Source: Gordonia otitidis NBRC 100426 (GTDB lineage Bacteria > Actinomycetota > Actinomycetes > Mycobacteriales > Mycobacteriaceae). From it: a stretch of 43,961 nt of DNA. Under the pieces are notes generated by a model. It was given only the letters and a program-made list of their open reading frames with translations, made no database searches and was not told where the DNA came from. The stretch covers positions 1-43,961 of the forward strand of contig NZ_BAFB01000204.1 in NCBI RefSeq assembly GCF_000248075.1, in the 5' to 3' direction. Each line of letters opens with the position of its first letter. The first letter of the stretch is position 1. Made by a program: the position numbers and the translations under genes. Shown here piece after piece: positions 6,868 to 14,787 of the stretch.

Positions 6868-7410
6868 GTGGTCGTCGAACTCGTCTCCGATCCCTCAGAG
6901 GCTCCCGACGTGGCCGCCGTTGCGGCAGCGACCTTTCCGCTCGCCTGTCCCCCGCATTCGGCACCCGGCGACATCACCGAGTTCATCCGAACCAGCCTCG
7001 ACGCACAGTCCTTCGCCGACTACATCGCCAGCGACCAGAGTGACGTCCTCGTGGCGCGCACCGGAGAAGGCACGATCGTCGGCTACTCGCTGGTGCACCA
7101 TCGACCCCCCTCCTCGCCGGAGGTGGCTGCTGTGATCCACGAGCGGCAGTCCTCGGAGATCTCGAAGATGTACGTGCTTCCCGATCACCACGCCCGCGGG
7201 CGGAGCACCTCACCGTCGCGAGCGCTGATGGCCGCCGCGCTCGACGCCGCCCGCGCGCGTGGCAGTGTACTCGCCTGGCTCGGGGTGAACCAGGAAAACA
7301 CTCGCGCACAACGGTTCTACGCCAAGATGGGATTTCAGCGCGCAGGCGTGAAGACCTTCGACCTCAACGGCAGCATCGAACACGACTACATCCTGACCCG
7401 GCCCTTGTGA
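6868..7410 (+). CDS. GNAT-family N-acetyltransferase
   Basis: A 180-aa acetyltransferase fold. The acetyl-CoA-binding segment is SSEISKMYVLPDHHARGRST, where DHHARGRS corresponds to the Q/RxxGxG/A pyrophosphate loop. It is followed by LGVNQENTRAQRFYAKMGF, the usual GNAT motif B ending in FYxKxGF. The acceptor is unknown. The frame is open from 6745, but that would overlap the metallothionein gene and add about 41 residues of low-complexity sequence. GTG 6868 places the start just before the conserved domain and after GGCGAGA. GTG 6772 is another option. It lies 83 nt after the metallothionein stop, on the same strand. Confidence 0.8.
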   Translation: MVVELVSDPSEAPDVAAVAAATFPLACPPHSAPGDITEFIRTSLDAQSFADYIASDQSDVLVARTGEGTIVGYSLVHHRPPSSPEVAAVIHERQSSEISKMYVLPDHHARGRSTSPSRALMAAALDAARARGSVLAWLGVNQENTRAQRFYAKMGFQRAGVKTFDLNGSIEHDYILTRPL

Positions 7411-7425
7411 CCGCTCGTCTGTGAT

Positions 7426-7481
7426 GATCGCTCGGTGGGGATCGCTCTGTGGTGATCGCTCTGTGGTGATCGCTCTGTGGT
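7426..7481. repeat. 14-bp tandem repeat, four copies
   Basis: GATCGCTCTGTGGT occurs three times in perfect tandem (7440-7481), preceded by a variant copy GATCGCTCGGTGGG and followed by GATCGG. It fills the gap between the convergent GNAT and esterase genes, 15 nt after the GNAT stop and 12 nt before the esterase end. This looks like a VNTR produced by slippage. Confidence 0.85.
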
Positions 7482-7493
7482 GATCGGCGACGG

Positions 7494-8495
7494 TCAGCGC
7501 ACCGGAACGTCGAGCGCCCTTGCGAGAGTCGGCCATGCGCGGTGCAGATCCTCGTTCCAGTAGCCCCACGAGTGCAGTCCCTGCCGAAAGTTGTAGGTGA
7601 TCGTCACGCCTGCGCGATCAGCCTTCTGCTTGAACGCCTCGGTGCACCGCAATGCCGCGTTCTCGAGGACACCTCCGACCGGCGATGCGATCCCGGCGAT
7701 GCCGAGTGAGAGGTCGGGCAGCCCGTTGCCGACGGCAACGTAGATCGGCTTGCCGCGCAGCGCCGCGATGTGTTCGGCGGGGTCGTGCGCCGCCCACAAC
7801 GGGTCGGTGATCGGCCCCCACATGTTGTCGGGATTGCCGCCGCGGGTCTGCACGGTTGCCGCCGTGGCGCGACGGAAGTCGGGCGTTCCCTGGTCCAGAC
7901 ATCCGCTGAACGCCGCTACGCCCGAATACATCTGCGGGTTACGTACCGCGATCGACATCGCGCCCAGTGCACCCATCGACAGCCCGCCGATCGCGGCGAC
8001 GCCATTGGTGTCGAACCGCTGCGCGATCAGCGGCGGCAACTCTTTGGTCAGGAACGTCTCCCACCGGTTGTTTTTCAGGACCGGGTCACTCGAACGCCAA
8101 TCGGTGTAATAGGAGCCCGTGCCACCGATCGGAAGCACCACGTACACCTGCTTGTCGGCCATGAACTTCTCGATGTCGGTCTGATCGGTCCAGCCGCTCT
8201 CGGTGTAGTTGGTGTAGACACCTCCGTCGATACCGTCGAGAAGATACAGCGTCGGATGCGGCTTCGAGCGATCGCGCGGCATCAGCACACTGACGGTGAT
8301 CCGTCGTTTCATCGCCGCGGAGTACGTCGTCACCTGCGCGCGCGTCGCGGTAGCCATCCGTACTGCCTCGATGCGCGACGCATCGGTGGCGACGGCCGGT
8401 GCCGCGGACGCCGGTGCCGAGACCGCCACCCCCGCACCCACCATTCCCGAGCACAGTGCCATCACACACGCGGCAACAGTCATCTTCAGACGCAC
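7494..8495 (-). CDS. secreted antigen 85-like esterase (mycolyltransferase family)
   Basis: The 333-aa protein has a Sec signal peptide (MTVAACVMALC... APASAAP) and an alpha/beta-hydrolase fold. The triad matches antigen 85: Ser173 in GGLSMGA, Glu278 in VLENAA (compare the FLEN of Ag85) and His308 in LHSWGYW (compare HSWEYW). Antigen 85 enzymes transfer mycolic acids between trehalose mycolates and to arabinogalactan outside the membrane. Whether this copy is a mycolyltransferase or a related carboxylesterase cannot be settled here. GTG 8495 is chosen because GGGGGG lies 7 nt upstream; the frame extends to 8537 but adds a poor leader. A 24-bp palindrome lies about 115 bp upstream. Confidence 0.85.
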   Translation of the reverse strand: MRLKMTVAACVMALCSGMVGAGVAVSAPASAAPAVATDASRIEAVRMATATRAQVTTYSAAMKRRITVSVLMPRDRSKPHPTLYLLDGIDGGVYTNYTESGWTDQTDIEKFMADKQVYVVLPIGGTGSYYTDWRSSDPVLKNNRWETFLTKELPPLIAQRFDTNGVAAIGGLSMGALGAMSIAVRNPQMYSGVAAFSGCLDQGTPDFRRATAATVQTRGGNPDNMWGPITDPLWAAHDPAEHIAALRGKPIYVAVGNGLPDLSLGIAGIASPVGGVLENAALRCTEAFKQKADRAGVTITYNFRQGLHSWGYWNEDLHRAWPTLARALDVPVR

Positions 8496-8610
8496 AATCA
8501 GCCCCCCAGGATCGAGTTGGGCGAGATGCCGACACACCTCGCCGCCGAGCGTGCGGGTCTCGCCCCCGATTCCGCCACGCTACTGACGAGTAAGTACATC
8601 ATCTCGGGGC

Positions 8611-8634
8611 TTCAGTGCACACGTGAACACTGAA
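8611..8634. promoter_or_regulatory. palindrome TTCAGTG-N10-CACTGAA, candidate operator
   Basis: Perfect 7-bp arms separated by 10 bp, located 116 bp upstream of the antigen 85-like gene in an otherwise empty 230-bp gap between two minus-strand genes. The length and symmetry suit a dimeric regulator of the TetR or GntR type. No regulator gene is adjacent. Confidence 0.4.
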
Positions 8635-8766
8635 ATTCGCACCGCGCCGACGATCCAGCGCCTCCGCGCCCATGCGGCGTCGACAATCGACGTCAGCCCA
8701 CGCACTGGCGACGCCAGCAACGGGATGCGAGTCGGGTGGATTCGGTCCAACGACCGCGAAAAACGG

Positions 8767-9783
8767 TCAGCCGATGGCTGATTCAGACGATCGCGACAGA
8801 GCGAGGAGACGCGACGTCGCGCGCAGATACTTCTTGCGATATCCGCCTGCGAGCATCTCGTCGGTGAAGATCTCGTCCAGCTTCCCGCCGGAGACCGTCA
8901 CCGGGATGTCGGCGTCGTATAGGCGGTCGGCGAGTACGACGAGACGCAGCGCCACGGACTGGTCCTTCGCGGGGTGCACACCACTGATGCAGACCAGCGA
9001 GACGCCGTCGACCAGCGCCTTGTACTTCGACGGATGCAGCGTGCTCAGATGCTCGCAGAGCGCGTCGAAGTCGTCGAGTGTCGCGCCCGGCGTCGACTCC
9101 GCCAGAGCGACCAGATCGGTCTCGCTGCGCGGATCCGGGGCGGGCGGCAGGTCACGATGTCGGTAGTCGGGACCGTCGACACGGACGGTTTCGAACACTG
9201 ACGCGAGTTTGCGGATCTCGCGCAGGAAGTCCTGCGCCGCGAAACGGCCCTCACCGAGTTGTCCGGGGAGCGTGTTCGACGTCGCCGCGATCGAGACGCC
9301 CTGTGCGGTGAGTTCGGCGAGCAACCGCGAGATGAGCATGGTGTCGCCGGGATCGTCGAGTTCGAATTCGTCGATACACAACACCGAGTGATCGGAGAGC
9401 CGCTCCACGGCCTGCATGAATCCGAGCGCGCCCACGAGATGGGTCACTTCGACGAACGTCGCGAACGACTTCGGCTCGGGCATCGCGTGGTAGATCGACG
9501 CCAACAGGTGCGTCTTGCCGACGCCGAACCCGCCGTCGAGGTAGAGGCCGATGCCCTGCTGTTGTTTGTTGCGGGAGAACAGCCCGCGTTTGCCGCTGCG
9601 GACCTTGCGTGCGCGCGTCACGAAGTCACGTGCCGCGGCGACCGCCTCCGACTGCGTAGGCTCGTTCGGGTCAGGGATGTAGGAGTCGAAGCTGACCTCG
9701 TCAAAGGTCGGCGGCGGCACCATCTCATCGATGAGAGCGTCGGGAGACACGACCGGATTGCGGTCGACAAGACTGGCCACCAT
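8767..9783 (-). CDS. zapE: cell division ATPase ZapE (AFG1-like)
   Basis: The 338-aa P-loop ATPase has Walker A GGFGVGKT at residues 84-91, Walker B LCIDEFEL with Asp137-Glu138, a sensor-like IAATSNTLP and the C-terminal GGYRKKYLRATSRL. This is the single-domain layout of ZapE/AFG1 proteins, which act at the constricting Z-ring in E. coli and in mitochondrial protein quality control in eukaryotes. It is the counterpart of Rv2670c. TAGGCT on the minus strand ends 6 nt before the ATG, so translation is probably leaderless. It is divergent from ribD, with only 35 bp between start codons. Confidence 0.88.
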   Translation of the reverse strand: MVASLVDRNPVVSPDALIDEMVPPPTFDEVSFDSYIPDPNEPTQSEAVAAARDFVTRARKVRSGKRGLFSRNKQQQGIGLYLDGGFGVGKTHLLASIYHAMPEPKSFATFVEVTHLVGALGFMQAVERLSDHSVLCIDEFELDDPGDTMLISRLLAELTAQGVSIAATSNTLPGQLGEGRFAAQDFLREIRKLASVFETVRVDGPDYRHRDLPPAPDPRSETDLVALAESTPGATLDDFDALCEHLSTLHPSKYKALVDGVSLVCISGVHPAKDQSVALRLVVLADRLYDADIPVTVSGGKLDEIFTDEMLAGGYRKKYLRATSRLLALSRSSESAIG

Positions 9784-9789
9784 AACCGG

Positions 9790-9795
9790 AGCCTA
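9790..9795 (-). promoter_or_regulatory. -10 hexamer TAGGCT, leaderless start of zapE
   Basis: TAGGCT ends 6 nt before the ATG at 9783. It lies in the 35-bp gap shared with the divergent ribD gene, so the two promoters must overlap. Confidence 0.45.
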
Positions 9796-9818
9796 GCGAT
9801 AGCTGTCGGAAGGACGGG

Positions 9819-10571
9819 ATGCTCTACCTGCAGAAAGCGACCCAGGTCACATTCTCGCCGGACAACGACCTCGACGGTCTGGCTGATCTGTACGCCTATC
9901 CATCCGATCTGGATGGGTCGTGGTTGCGGGTCAACATGGTGTCGACGCTCGACGGCGCGTCGGCGTTCCAGAACAAGTCGGGCGGCCTCGGGGGTGCGGG
10001 AGACAAGGCGATCTTCCGGGTTCTCCGCGGTCTGTGCGACGTCGTACTCGTCGGCGCGCGCACCGCGACCGCCGAGGGATACGGTCAGCCTGAACCCGAC
10101 ACCGCCTTCACCGAACGGAGGTCGGCGGCGGGTCAGCGACCCGCACCCCGCCTGGCCCTGACGACGCGGTCGCTGACGATCGACCCCGACTTCGCGCCAC
10201 TGCGCGATCCCGGCACAGTCGTCATCACCACCGCCGGAGCCGACCCCGAGCGTCGGGCACGCCTCGTCGACGCCGGCGCCACGCTCGTCGATTGCGGCGA
10301 CGACTCGCTCGATCCCCACGTCGTCACGAACTACCTGGCCGCCAGTGGGTCCCCGCGAATCCTGTGCGAGGGAGGCCCGAGCCTGCTCGGCTCGTTCGTC
10401 GACGCCGATCTGGTCGACGAACTCTGCCTCACGATCAGCCCGAACCTGGTGTCCGGCGACGCGCCGCGTATCGCCCACAGCGACAACGACGACGCGGCAC
10501 TGCACCGTCTGCGCCCCGTGCATCTCCTCACCGACACCGACGGCTATGTCTTCAGCCGGTGGAGCCGTTGA
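9819..10571 (+). CDS. ribD: RibD C-terminal/DHFR-like reductase
   Basis: A 250-aa protein with the RibD C-terminal (dihydrofolate reductase-like) fold only; the N-terminal deaminase domain of bifunctional RibD is absent. Visible motifs are SWLRVNMVSTLDGASAF (34-50), VVLVGARTATAEGYG (75-89) and the nucleotide-binding LCEGGPSLLG (182-191). The M. tuberculosis counterpart, Rv2671, has been reported to act as an alternative dihydrofolate reductase linked to para-aminosalicylate resistance, so folate rather than riboflavin chemistry is possible. GGAAGG lies about 6 nt before the ATG. The next gene starts 14 nt after its stop. Confidence 0.85.
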   Translation: MLYLQKATQVTFSPDNDLDGLADLYAYPSDLDGSWLRVNMVSTLDGASAFQNKSGGLGGAGDKAIFRVLRGLCDVVLVGARTATAEGYGQPEPDTAFTERRSAAGQRPAPRLALTTRSLTIDPDFAPLRDPGTVVITTAGADPERRARLVDAGATLVDCGDDSLDPHVVTNYLAASGSPRILCEGGPSLLGSFVDADLVDELCLTISPNLVSGDAPRIAHSDNDDAALHRLRPVHLLTDTDGYVFSRWSR

Positions 10572-10572
10572 C

Positions 10573-10578
10573 TACGCT
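10573..10578 (+). promoter_or_regulatory. -10 hexamer TACGCT, leaderless start
   Basis: TACGCT ends 7 nt before the ATG at 10586, right after the ribD stop codon. It would let the lipoprotein gene be transcribed separately from ribD. Confidence 0.45.
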
Positions 10579-10585
10579 CGCCCCC

Positions 10586-12199
10586 ATGCGATCTGCGCGA
10601 GGCGGACACCGACGGTCCGGACGATTCCGCCACCCGTGGACGTCCGCTGCCGTCGGCATCTGCGCAGTCATCATCGGTCTCGTGACGTCGTCGTGTGCGG
10701 TCGGACCCGACACCGGGCCCGGGCTGGTGCCTGCCGGCGAGGGTGGCGGCGGACAGTCGGCGCCACCGTCGAGTGCCGCACCGCAGATCCCGGCGCTGCA
10801 GACACCGCGCAACGACCTCGACTGGAAGGACTGCGGCACTCGCGTCGCCGCCGACTACGCGACGTCGGCGCCCGGTGGGGTCACGATCGAGTGCGCGAGT
10901 CTGCCCTCGCCGATCGACCCCGACCGTCCGGGAGACACCATCGACGTCGCCCTCACGCGCGCGCGGATCTCATCCACCCCCGCCGACGCCCCTCCCCTGG
11001 TGCTGACGTCGGGTTCCGACCTCCCGTCGTCGCGCACCCTCCTGCTTCTCGCGGGCGGCGCGGGCAAGAAACTGCTCGCAAGCAACCCGGTGGTGGCGGT
11101 CGACAGGCGCGGAATCCAACAGAGCGGCGCCCTTGACTGCCTGACGCGCGACGAACGCCAGACGATCCAGAACAACGGGCTGACCAGCGGCTCGCCGGAG
11201 ACGCCTGCGCGGCTGACGCGGCTGTCGGCAGCGGCGTCGACCGCTTCGGACGGCTGCACCGAGACACTGACACCCAACCAACTCCACTTCGGCATCTCCT
11301 ACGCCGCATCCGATCTCGAATCGTTGCGTAAGCGATGGGGCGTCGACAGGCTCGGGCTGATCGGCGTGGGCGAAGGCTCCGACGTGGTGATCGCCTATGC
11401 CGCCCAGTACGGGGGGCGCACCGGGCGCATGATCCTCGACACTCCGACGCCGTTCGGCGCGAATGCTCGCGACACGGGCGCCAGCAAGGCGACCGGGGTC
11501 CAAGCGGCACTGCGGACCTTTGCACAGCGCTGCGCCTCGCTGCCGTCGTGTGCTTTCGGCGCGAACGGAACCCAAACCATGCAGAGCGTGCTCGACAAGG
11601 GTCGCGACGGCAGATTGGGGGCGCTGTCGGACACCGACGCGCTCGCCGCGATCACCACCGCCCTGGCCCTGGCCCCCAACGACGCGGACGGCATCGATTC
11701 GGTGGCCTCAGCCATCGAATCCGCTGACAACGGCGATACCCGCGCACTCGCCGGGTTCGCCGCAGACGCGACCTCGTTGCGAACCTCCGACGGACAGATC
11801 GTGGCCGCGTGCAACGACGTTTCCGGTCCGATCGGCCAGAACGAGATACCCGGACTCGCCACGACGTGGAGCAAGCAGAACCCGCTCACCGGAACCAACA
11901 CGGCTCTGTCACTCGGTCGGTGTCTCGGCTGGGCGTCGACGCCCACGGTCAATCCACCAAACTCCTACCCCGTTCCACCGCTGCTCCTCAACGGCTCCGG
12001 CGACCCGATCAACGGTGGCGACGGCATCGCGACCGTCACCACTGTGCTGACCAAGGCCGGCGCTGAGTCGGTCAGCGTGACGTGGGACGGCCTCGGCTAC
12101 TCGGTGCTCGCCCGCAGCGACTGCGCGGCCGACGCGGTGGCCGACTACGTCAGGCAGGCGCCGCTGAGCGGACCGTCGGAGCGCGGCTGTCCGGCGTGA
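10586..12199 (+). CDS. secreted alpha/beta-hydrolase-fold lipoprotein, active site apparently lost
   Basis: The 537-aa protein has a signal segment ending in a lipobox-like TSSC (Cys37), a low-complexity linker to about residue 70, and the tripeptidyl-aminopeptidase-type alpha/beta-hydrolase layout (LLLAGGAG, VVAVDRRGIQQSG, the YAASDLESLRKRWGVDRL helix, and the C-terminal LLLNGSGDPING). The nucleophile elbow, normally GxSxG, reads GVGEG (residues 260-264), so Ser is Gly262. The C-terminal catalytic His, normally in a GH dipeptide before a conserved Cys, is Tyr505 (DGLGYSVLARSDC). Two of three catalytic residues are therefore gone. It matches the position of Rv2672. It may be a scaffold or ligand-binding protein in the envelope rather than a protease. 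Confidence 0.75.
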   Translation: MRSARGGHRRSGRFRHPWTSAAVGICAVIIGLVTSSCAVGPDTGPGLVPAGEGGGGQSAPPSSAAPQIPALQTPRNDLDWKDCGTRVAADYATSAPGGVTIECASLPSPIDPDRPGDTIDVALTRARISSTPADAPPLVLTSGSDLPSSRTLLLLAGGAGKKLLASNPVVAVDRRGIQQSGALDCLTRDERQTIQNNGLTSGSPETPARLTRLSAAASTASDGCTETLTPNQLHFGISYAASDLESLRKRWGVDRLGLIGVGEGSDVVIAYAAQYGGRTGRMILDTPTPFGANARDTGASKATGVQAALRTFAQRCASLPSCAFGANGTQTMQSVLDKGRDGRLGALSDTDALAAITTALALAPNDADGIDSVASAIESADNGDTRALAGFAADATSLRTSDGQIVAACNDVSGPIGQNEIPGLATTWSKQNPLTGTNTALSLGRCLGWASTPTVNPPNSYPVPPLLLNGSGDPINGGDGIATVTTVLTKAGAESVSVTWDGLGYSVLARSDCAADAVADYVRQAPLSGPSERGCPA

Positions 12200-12278
12200 C
12201 CGCCCTCTGCTGCGCAGACGGGCGAATTGCACGGTGATCACTCGGCGGGGCCGCCTCGGTGTCGCGGGCCACTCGTAG

Positions 12279-12284
12279 TACGGT
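12279..12284 (+). promoter_or_regulatory. -10 hexamer TACGGT, leaderless start of aftC
   Basis: TACGGT ends 6 nt before the GTG at 12291. No Shine-Dalgarno sequence is present in the spacer TCGCGG. Confidence 0.45.
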
Positions 12285-12290
12285 TCGCGG

Positions 12291-13544
12291 GTGGCCTCTC
12301 TCGACCGGATTCTCTACCCACAGATGAACGTCCAGCGGATCATCCCACTGGTGCTGTGGCCGCTCACGATCATGACGGCCATCCACCGGTCGGTGATCCT
12401 CGCCGTCAACGGCGACCGCACCGACGACTTCACGCCTGTCTATCAGGCGGCGCTGCGGTTCATGAACAACCAACCGGTCTACAACGAGAACCTCAACACC
12501 GTCGATCCCCACTATTTGTATCCGCCGTCGGGGACGCTGTTGATGGCGCCCATCTCCGTGATCGACCCGCAGACGTCACGCTGGGTCTTCATCGGGGTCA
12601 GCGTGCTGGCGCTGGTGATTTCGGCGATTCTGCTGACCAAGCTGTTCGGCTACTCGATCAAGTCGTGGGTGTTGCCGACCATCCTCTTCTTCTTCTTCAT
12701 GACGGAGTCGACGGCACACACTCTGATCTTCACAAACTTCAACGCCTTTGTGCTGCTTGGCATGTCGGCATTCATGCTGCTGATGATGAAGCGCCAGGAC
12801 CTCTGGGCCGGGGTGCCGATCGGCCTGACCATCGCGGTCAAGCCGGTCCTCGCACCGCTGCTACTACTTCCGCTGCTCAATCGTCAGTGGCGCATTCTCG
12901 TCACCGGAATCGGTGTGCCGCTGATCCTGACGATCATCGCGTGGCCGTTGTCGGCCGATCCGGACGCCTTCATCCACAGAACACTTCCCTACCTCGGTGA
13001 GGCCCGCGACTACTACAACAGCTCGATCGCGGGCAACGGCGCCTACTTCGGCGTCGCACCGTGGCTGGTGCTCGTCCTGCGCATCGCGTTCGTCCTGATG
13101 GCAGTGTTCGCCCTCTGGTTCCTGTATCGGTACTACCGGACCACCAACGAACTGCTGTGGCTGACGACATCGTCCGGGGTGCTACTGACGACGACGTTCC
13201 TGGTGGGCGCTCTCGGCCAGGGCTACTACTCGATGCTGCTGTTCCCGCTACTGATGACCGTCCTGATCCCCGGGTCGACGATGCGGAACTGGCCAGCCTG
13301 GCTCGGCGTGTACGGATGCATGACGTTCGACTCCTTCTATTCGCAGAAGTGGACGGCCTTCGGCTGGATGCTCGAGTACAACAAGGTCACCTACGGCTGG
13401 TCGTTGTTGATGATCGCCGTGTTCTGTTCACTGTTGTTCCGCTACCTCGACATCCGCGGCCAGGGCCACTCAGTGGTGCAGCGCAGGCCCGAGGTGTCCG
13501 CAGCCACGTCAACGCCGAAGGAGTCGGCCGCGGCCACACCGTGA
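12291..13544 (+). CDS. aftC: alpha-(1->3)-arabinofuranosyltransferase AftC (GT-C family)
   Basis: A polytopic membrane protein of 417 aa with about ten hydrophobic helices. The first periplasmic loop carries the DDFTPVY motif (Asp45-Asp46), typical of GT87/GT-C enzymes that use decaprenyl-phospho-arabinose. AftC adds the alpha-1,3 branch to the arabinan of arabinogalactan and lipoarabinomannan outside the membrane. The gene order, between the Rv2672-like hydrolase and msrB, matches Rv2673. The last 30 residues form a hydrophilic Ser/Ala/Pro-rich cytoplasmic tail. The GTG start is supported by a -10 hexamer 6 nt upstream, and msrB begins 51 nt after the stop. Confidence 0.85.
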   Translation: MASLDRILYPQMNVQRIIPLVLWPLTIMTAIHRSVILAVNGDRTDDFTPVYQAALRFMNNQPVYNENLNTVDPHYLYPPSGTLLMAPISVIDPQTSRWVFIGVSVLALVISAILLTKLFGYSIKSWVLPTILFFFFMTESTAHTLIFTNFNAFVLLGMSAFMLLMMKRQDLWAGVPIGLTIAVKPVLAPLLLLPLLNRQWRILVTGIGVPLILTIIAWPLSADPDAFIHRTLPYLGEARDYYNSSIAGNGAYFGVAPWLVLVLRIAFVLMAVFALWFLYRYYRTTNELLWLTTSSGVLLTTTFLVGALGQGYYSMLLFPLLMTVLIPGSTMRNWPAWLGVYGCMTFDSFYSQKWTAFGWMLEYNKVTYGWSLLMIAVFCSLLFRYLDIRGQGHSVVQRRPEVSAATSTPKESAAATP

Positions 13545-13583
13545 CTCGGCTTGCCGGTGGTGGCGGAGCCACCCCTCCACTCG

Positions 13584-13589
13584 TACCGT
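13584..13589 (+). promoter_or_regulatory. -10 hexamer TACCGT, leaderless start of msrB
   Basis: TACCGT ends 6 nt before the ATG at 13596. It gives msrB its own transcript in addition to read-through from aftC. Confidence 0.45.
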
Positions 13590-13595
13590 TGGGGT

Positions 13596-14051
13596 ATGAC
13601 CTCTGAGCTTTCCGGAAACCCGTCGACGTCGGATCCGCAGACGCCCGACCAGCTGTCCGACCTCACCGATGAACAATGGCGCGAACGCCTCTCCCCACAG
13701 GAGTACCGCGTCCTGCGGCAGGCGGGTACAGAAGCCCCGTTCGTCGGCGAGTACACCGACACCAAGACCACCGGCGTCTATCGCTGCCGGGCATGCGGCG
13801 CCGAACTGTTCCGCAGCGATCAGAAGTTCGACTCGCACTGCGGCTGGCCGTCGTTCTTCTCACCGTTGGCTGGTGACGCGATCATCGAACGCACCGATGA
13901 TTCGTTGGGAATGACACGCACCGAGGTGCTGTGCGCGAACTGCGGAAGCCACCTCGGCCACGTGTTCGCCGGCGAGGGATACGACACGCCCACCGATCTG
14001 CGCTACTGCATCAACTCGATCAGCCTGACCTTGGAGCCGGACGAGGACTGA
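13596..14051 (+). CDS. msrB: peptide-methionine (R)-S-oxide reductase MsrB
   Basis: The 151-aa protein reduces methionine R-sulfoxide in oxidised proteins. The zinc site is complete (Cys64, Cys67 in CRAC; Cys113, Cys116 in CANC). The catalytic Cys138 lies in RYCINSISL, and HCGWPSF and GSHLGHVF form the substrate pocket. The ATG at 13596 is preferred to an in-frame start 45 nt upstream because of the -10 hexamer exactly 6 nt before it. It ends 13 bp from the convergent HAD gene. It corresponds to Rv2674. Confidence 0.93.
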   Translation: MTSELSGNPSTSDPQTPDQLSDLTDEQWRERLSPQEYRVLRQAGTEAPFVGEYTDTKTTGVYRCRACGAELFRSDQKFDSHCGWPSFFSPLAGDAIIERTDDSLGMTRTEVLCANCGSHLGHVFAGEGYDTPTDLRYCINSISLTLEPDED

Positions 14052-14064
14052 GCAGCCCGGCCGA

Positions 14065-14739
14065 TCAGCAGCCGAGTTGATCGGCCAGGTCGTCAAAGCC
14101 CGTGGCGCGGAAGTCGTCGAGGGGATTCGGGGTTTCATCCTTGTGTACCGCTCCCCACTCCCGGGGGCGTTCGATGTAGGCGGTGCGCAGCCCGCACGCT
14201 CGAGCCGCGTCGAGGTCCGACGCGTGCGTGGCGACCATCAGGACATCTGACGGCTCCACCTGCATGAGGCGCGCGATCCCGAGATATACCGCCCGCGAAG
14301 GTTTGTAGTGCCGCCACAGGTCAGCCCCACCGAGAAAATCCCAGTCGAATCCGTTGTGCTTGGCCATCTCGGAGAGCAGTGCCACGTTGCCGTTGCTCAA
14401 CGCGGAGACGACGAACTTCGACGTCAGTCTGCGAATTCCGTCTGCCGAGTCGGGCCACCCCGGGATGACGTGCCAGGCGTGGACGGCGGTGTCCAACTGC
14501 TTCGGAGTCGCCGTGATGCCGTATGAGTCCCGCAGTAATTCGCGGTGCAGATCGTCGAGCAGTGTCCACTGCCTGGCACCTGATTCGACCTCCCCCAGCG
14601 CCGGCGCGTAGGTGCCTCGCCAGTCGCGTGCGAGCTGCGCGCTGTCGACAGTCGGAAACTGTTCGGCCAGAACGGCGCTCACACCGGAATGCCAATCGGT
14701 GACGGTACCGAAGGTGTCGACGGCCAGGACCGTGACCAC
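14065..14739 (-). CDS. haloacid dehalogenase type II-like HAD hydrolase
   Basis: The 224-aa HAD-superfamily protein has nucleophile Asp8 in AVDTFGTVTDW, with no second Asp two residues on, as in L-2-haloacid dehalogenases rather than phosphatases. Motif II is ALSNGN (Ser115-Asn116), motif III Lys146 in HYKPSRAVY and motif IV THASDLDAA (Asp175). These match the dehalogenase subgroup (Asp nucleophile with Ser, Asn, Lys). The natural substrate in such bacteria is often unknown. A GTG start at 14739 has AAGGAGG upstream. It follows hemQ by 48 bp on the same strand and could be co-transcribed with it. Confidence 0.82.
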   Translation of the reverse strand: MVTVLAVDTFGTVTDWHSGVSAVLAEQFPTVDSAQLARDWRGTYAPALGEVESGARQWTLLDDLHRELLRDSYGITATPKQLDTAVHAWHVIPGWPDSADGIRRLTSKFVVSALSNGNVALLSEMAKHNGFDWDFLGGADLWRHYKPSRAVYLGIARLMQVEPSDVLMVATHASDLDAARACGLRTAYIERPREWGAVHKDETPNPLDDFRATGFDDLADQLGC

Positions 14740-14787
14740 GTGCCCTCCTTCTTGACCTGAGGAGTTCTTGAGCTGAGGGTCTTTGGC

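Noticed and set aside
7426..7481. Possible CRISPR array
   Set aside because: The copies are contiguous 14-bp units without spacers. No CRISPR array or cas gene is present in the window.
10292..10585. Upstream extension of the hydrolase gene into ribD
   Set aside because: The frame is open, but it would overlap ribD by about 280 bp. The ATG at 10586 has a -10 hexamer 7 nt upstream and begins a proper signal peptide.
14740..14787. Terminator between hemQ and the HAD gene
   Set aside because: The repeated CTGAG motifs do not form a convincing hairpin, so co-transcription remains possible.
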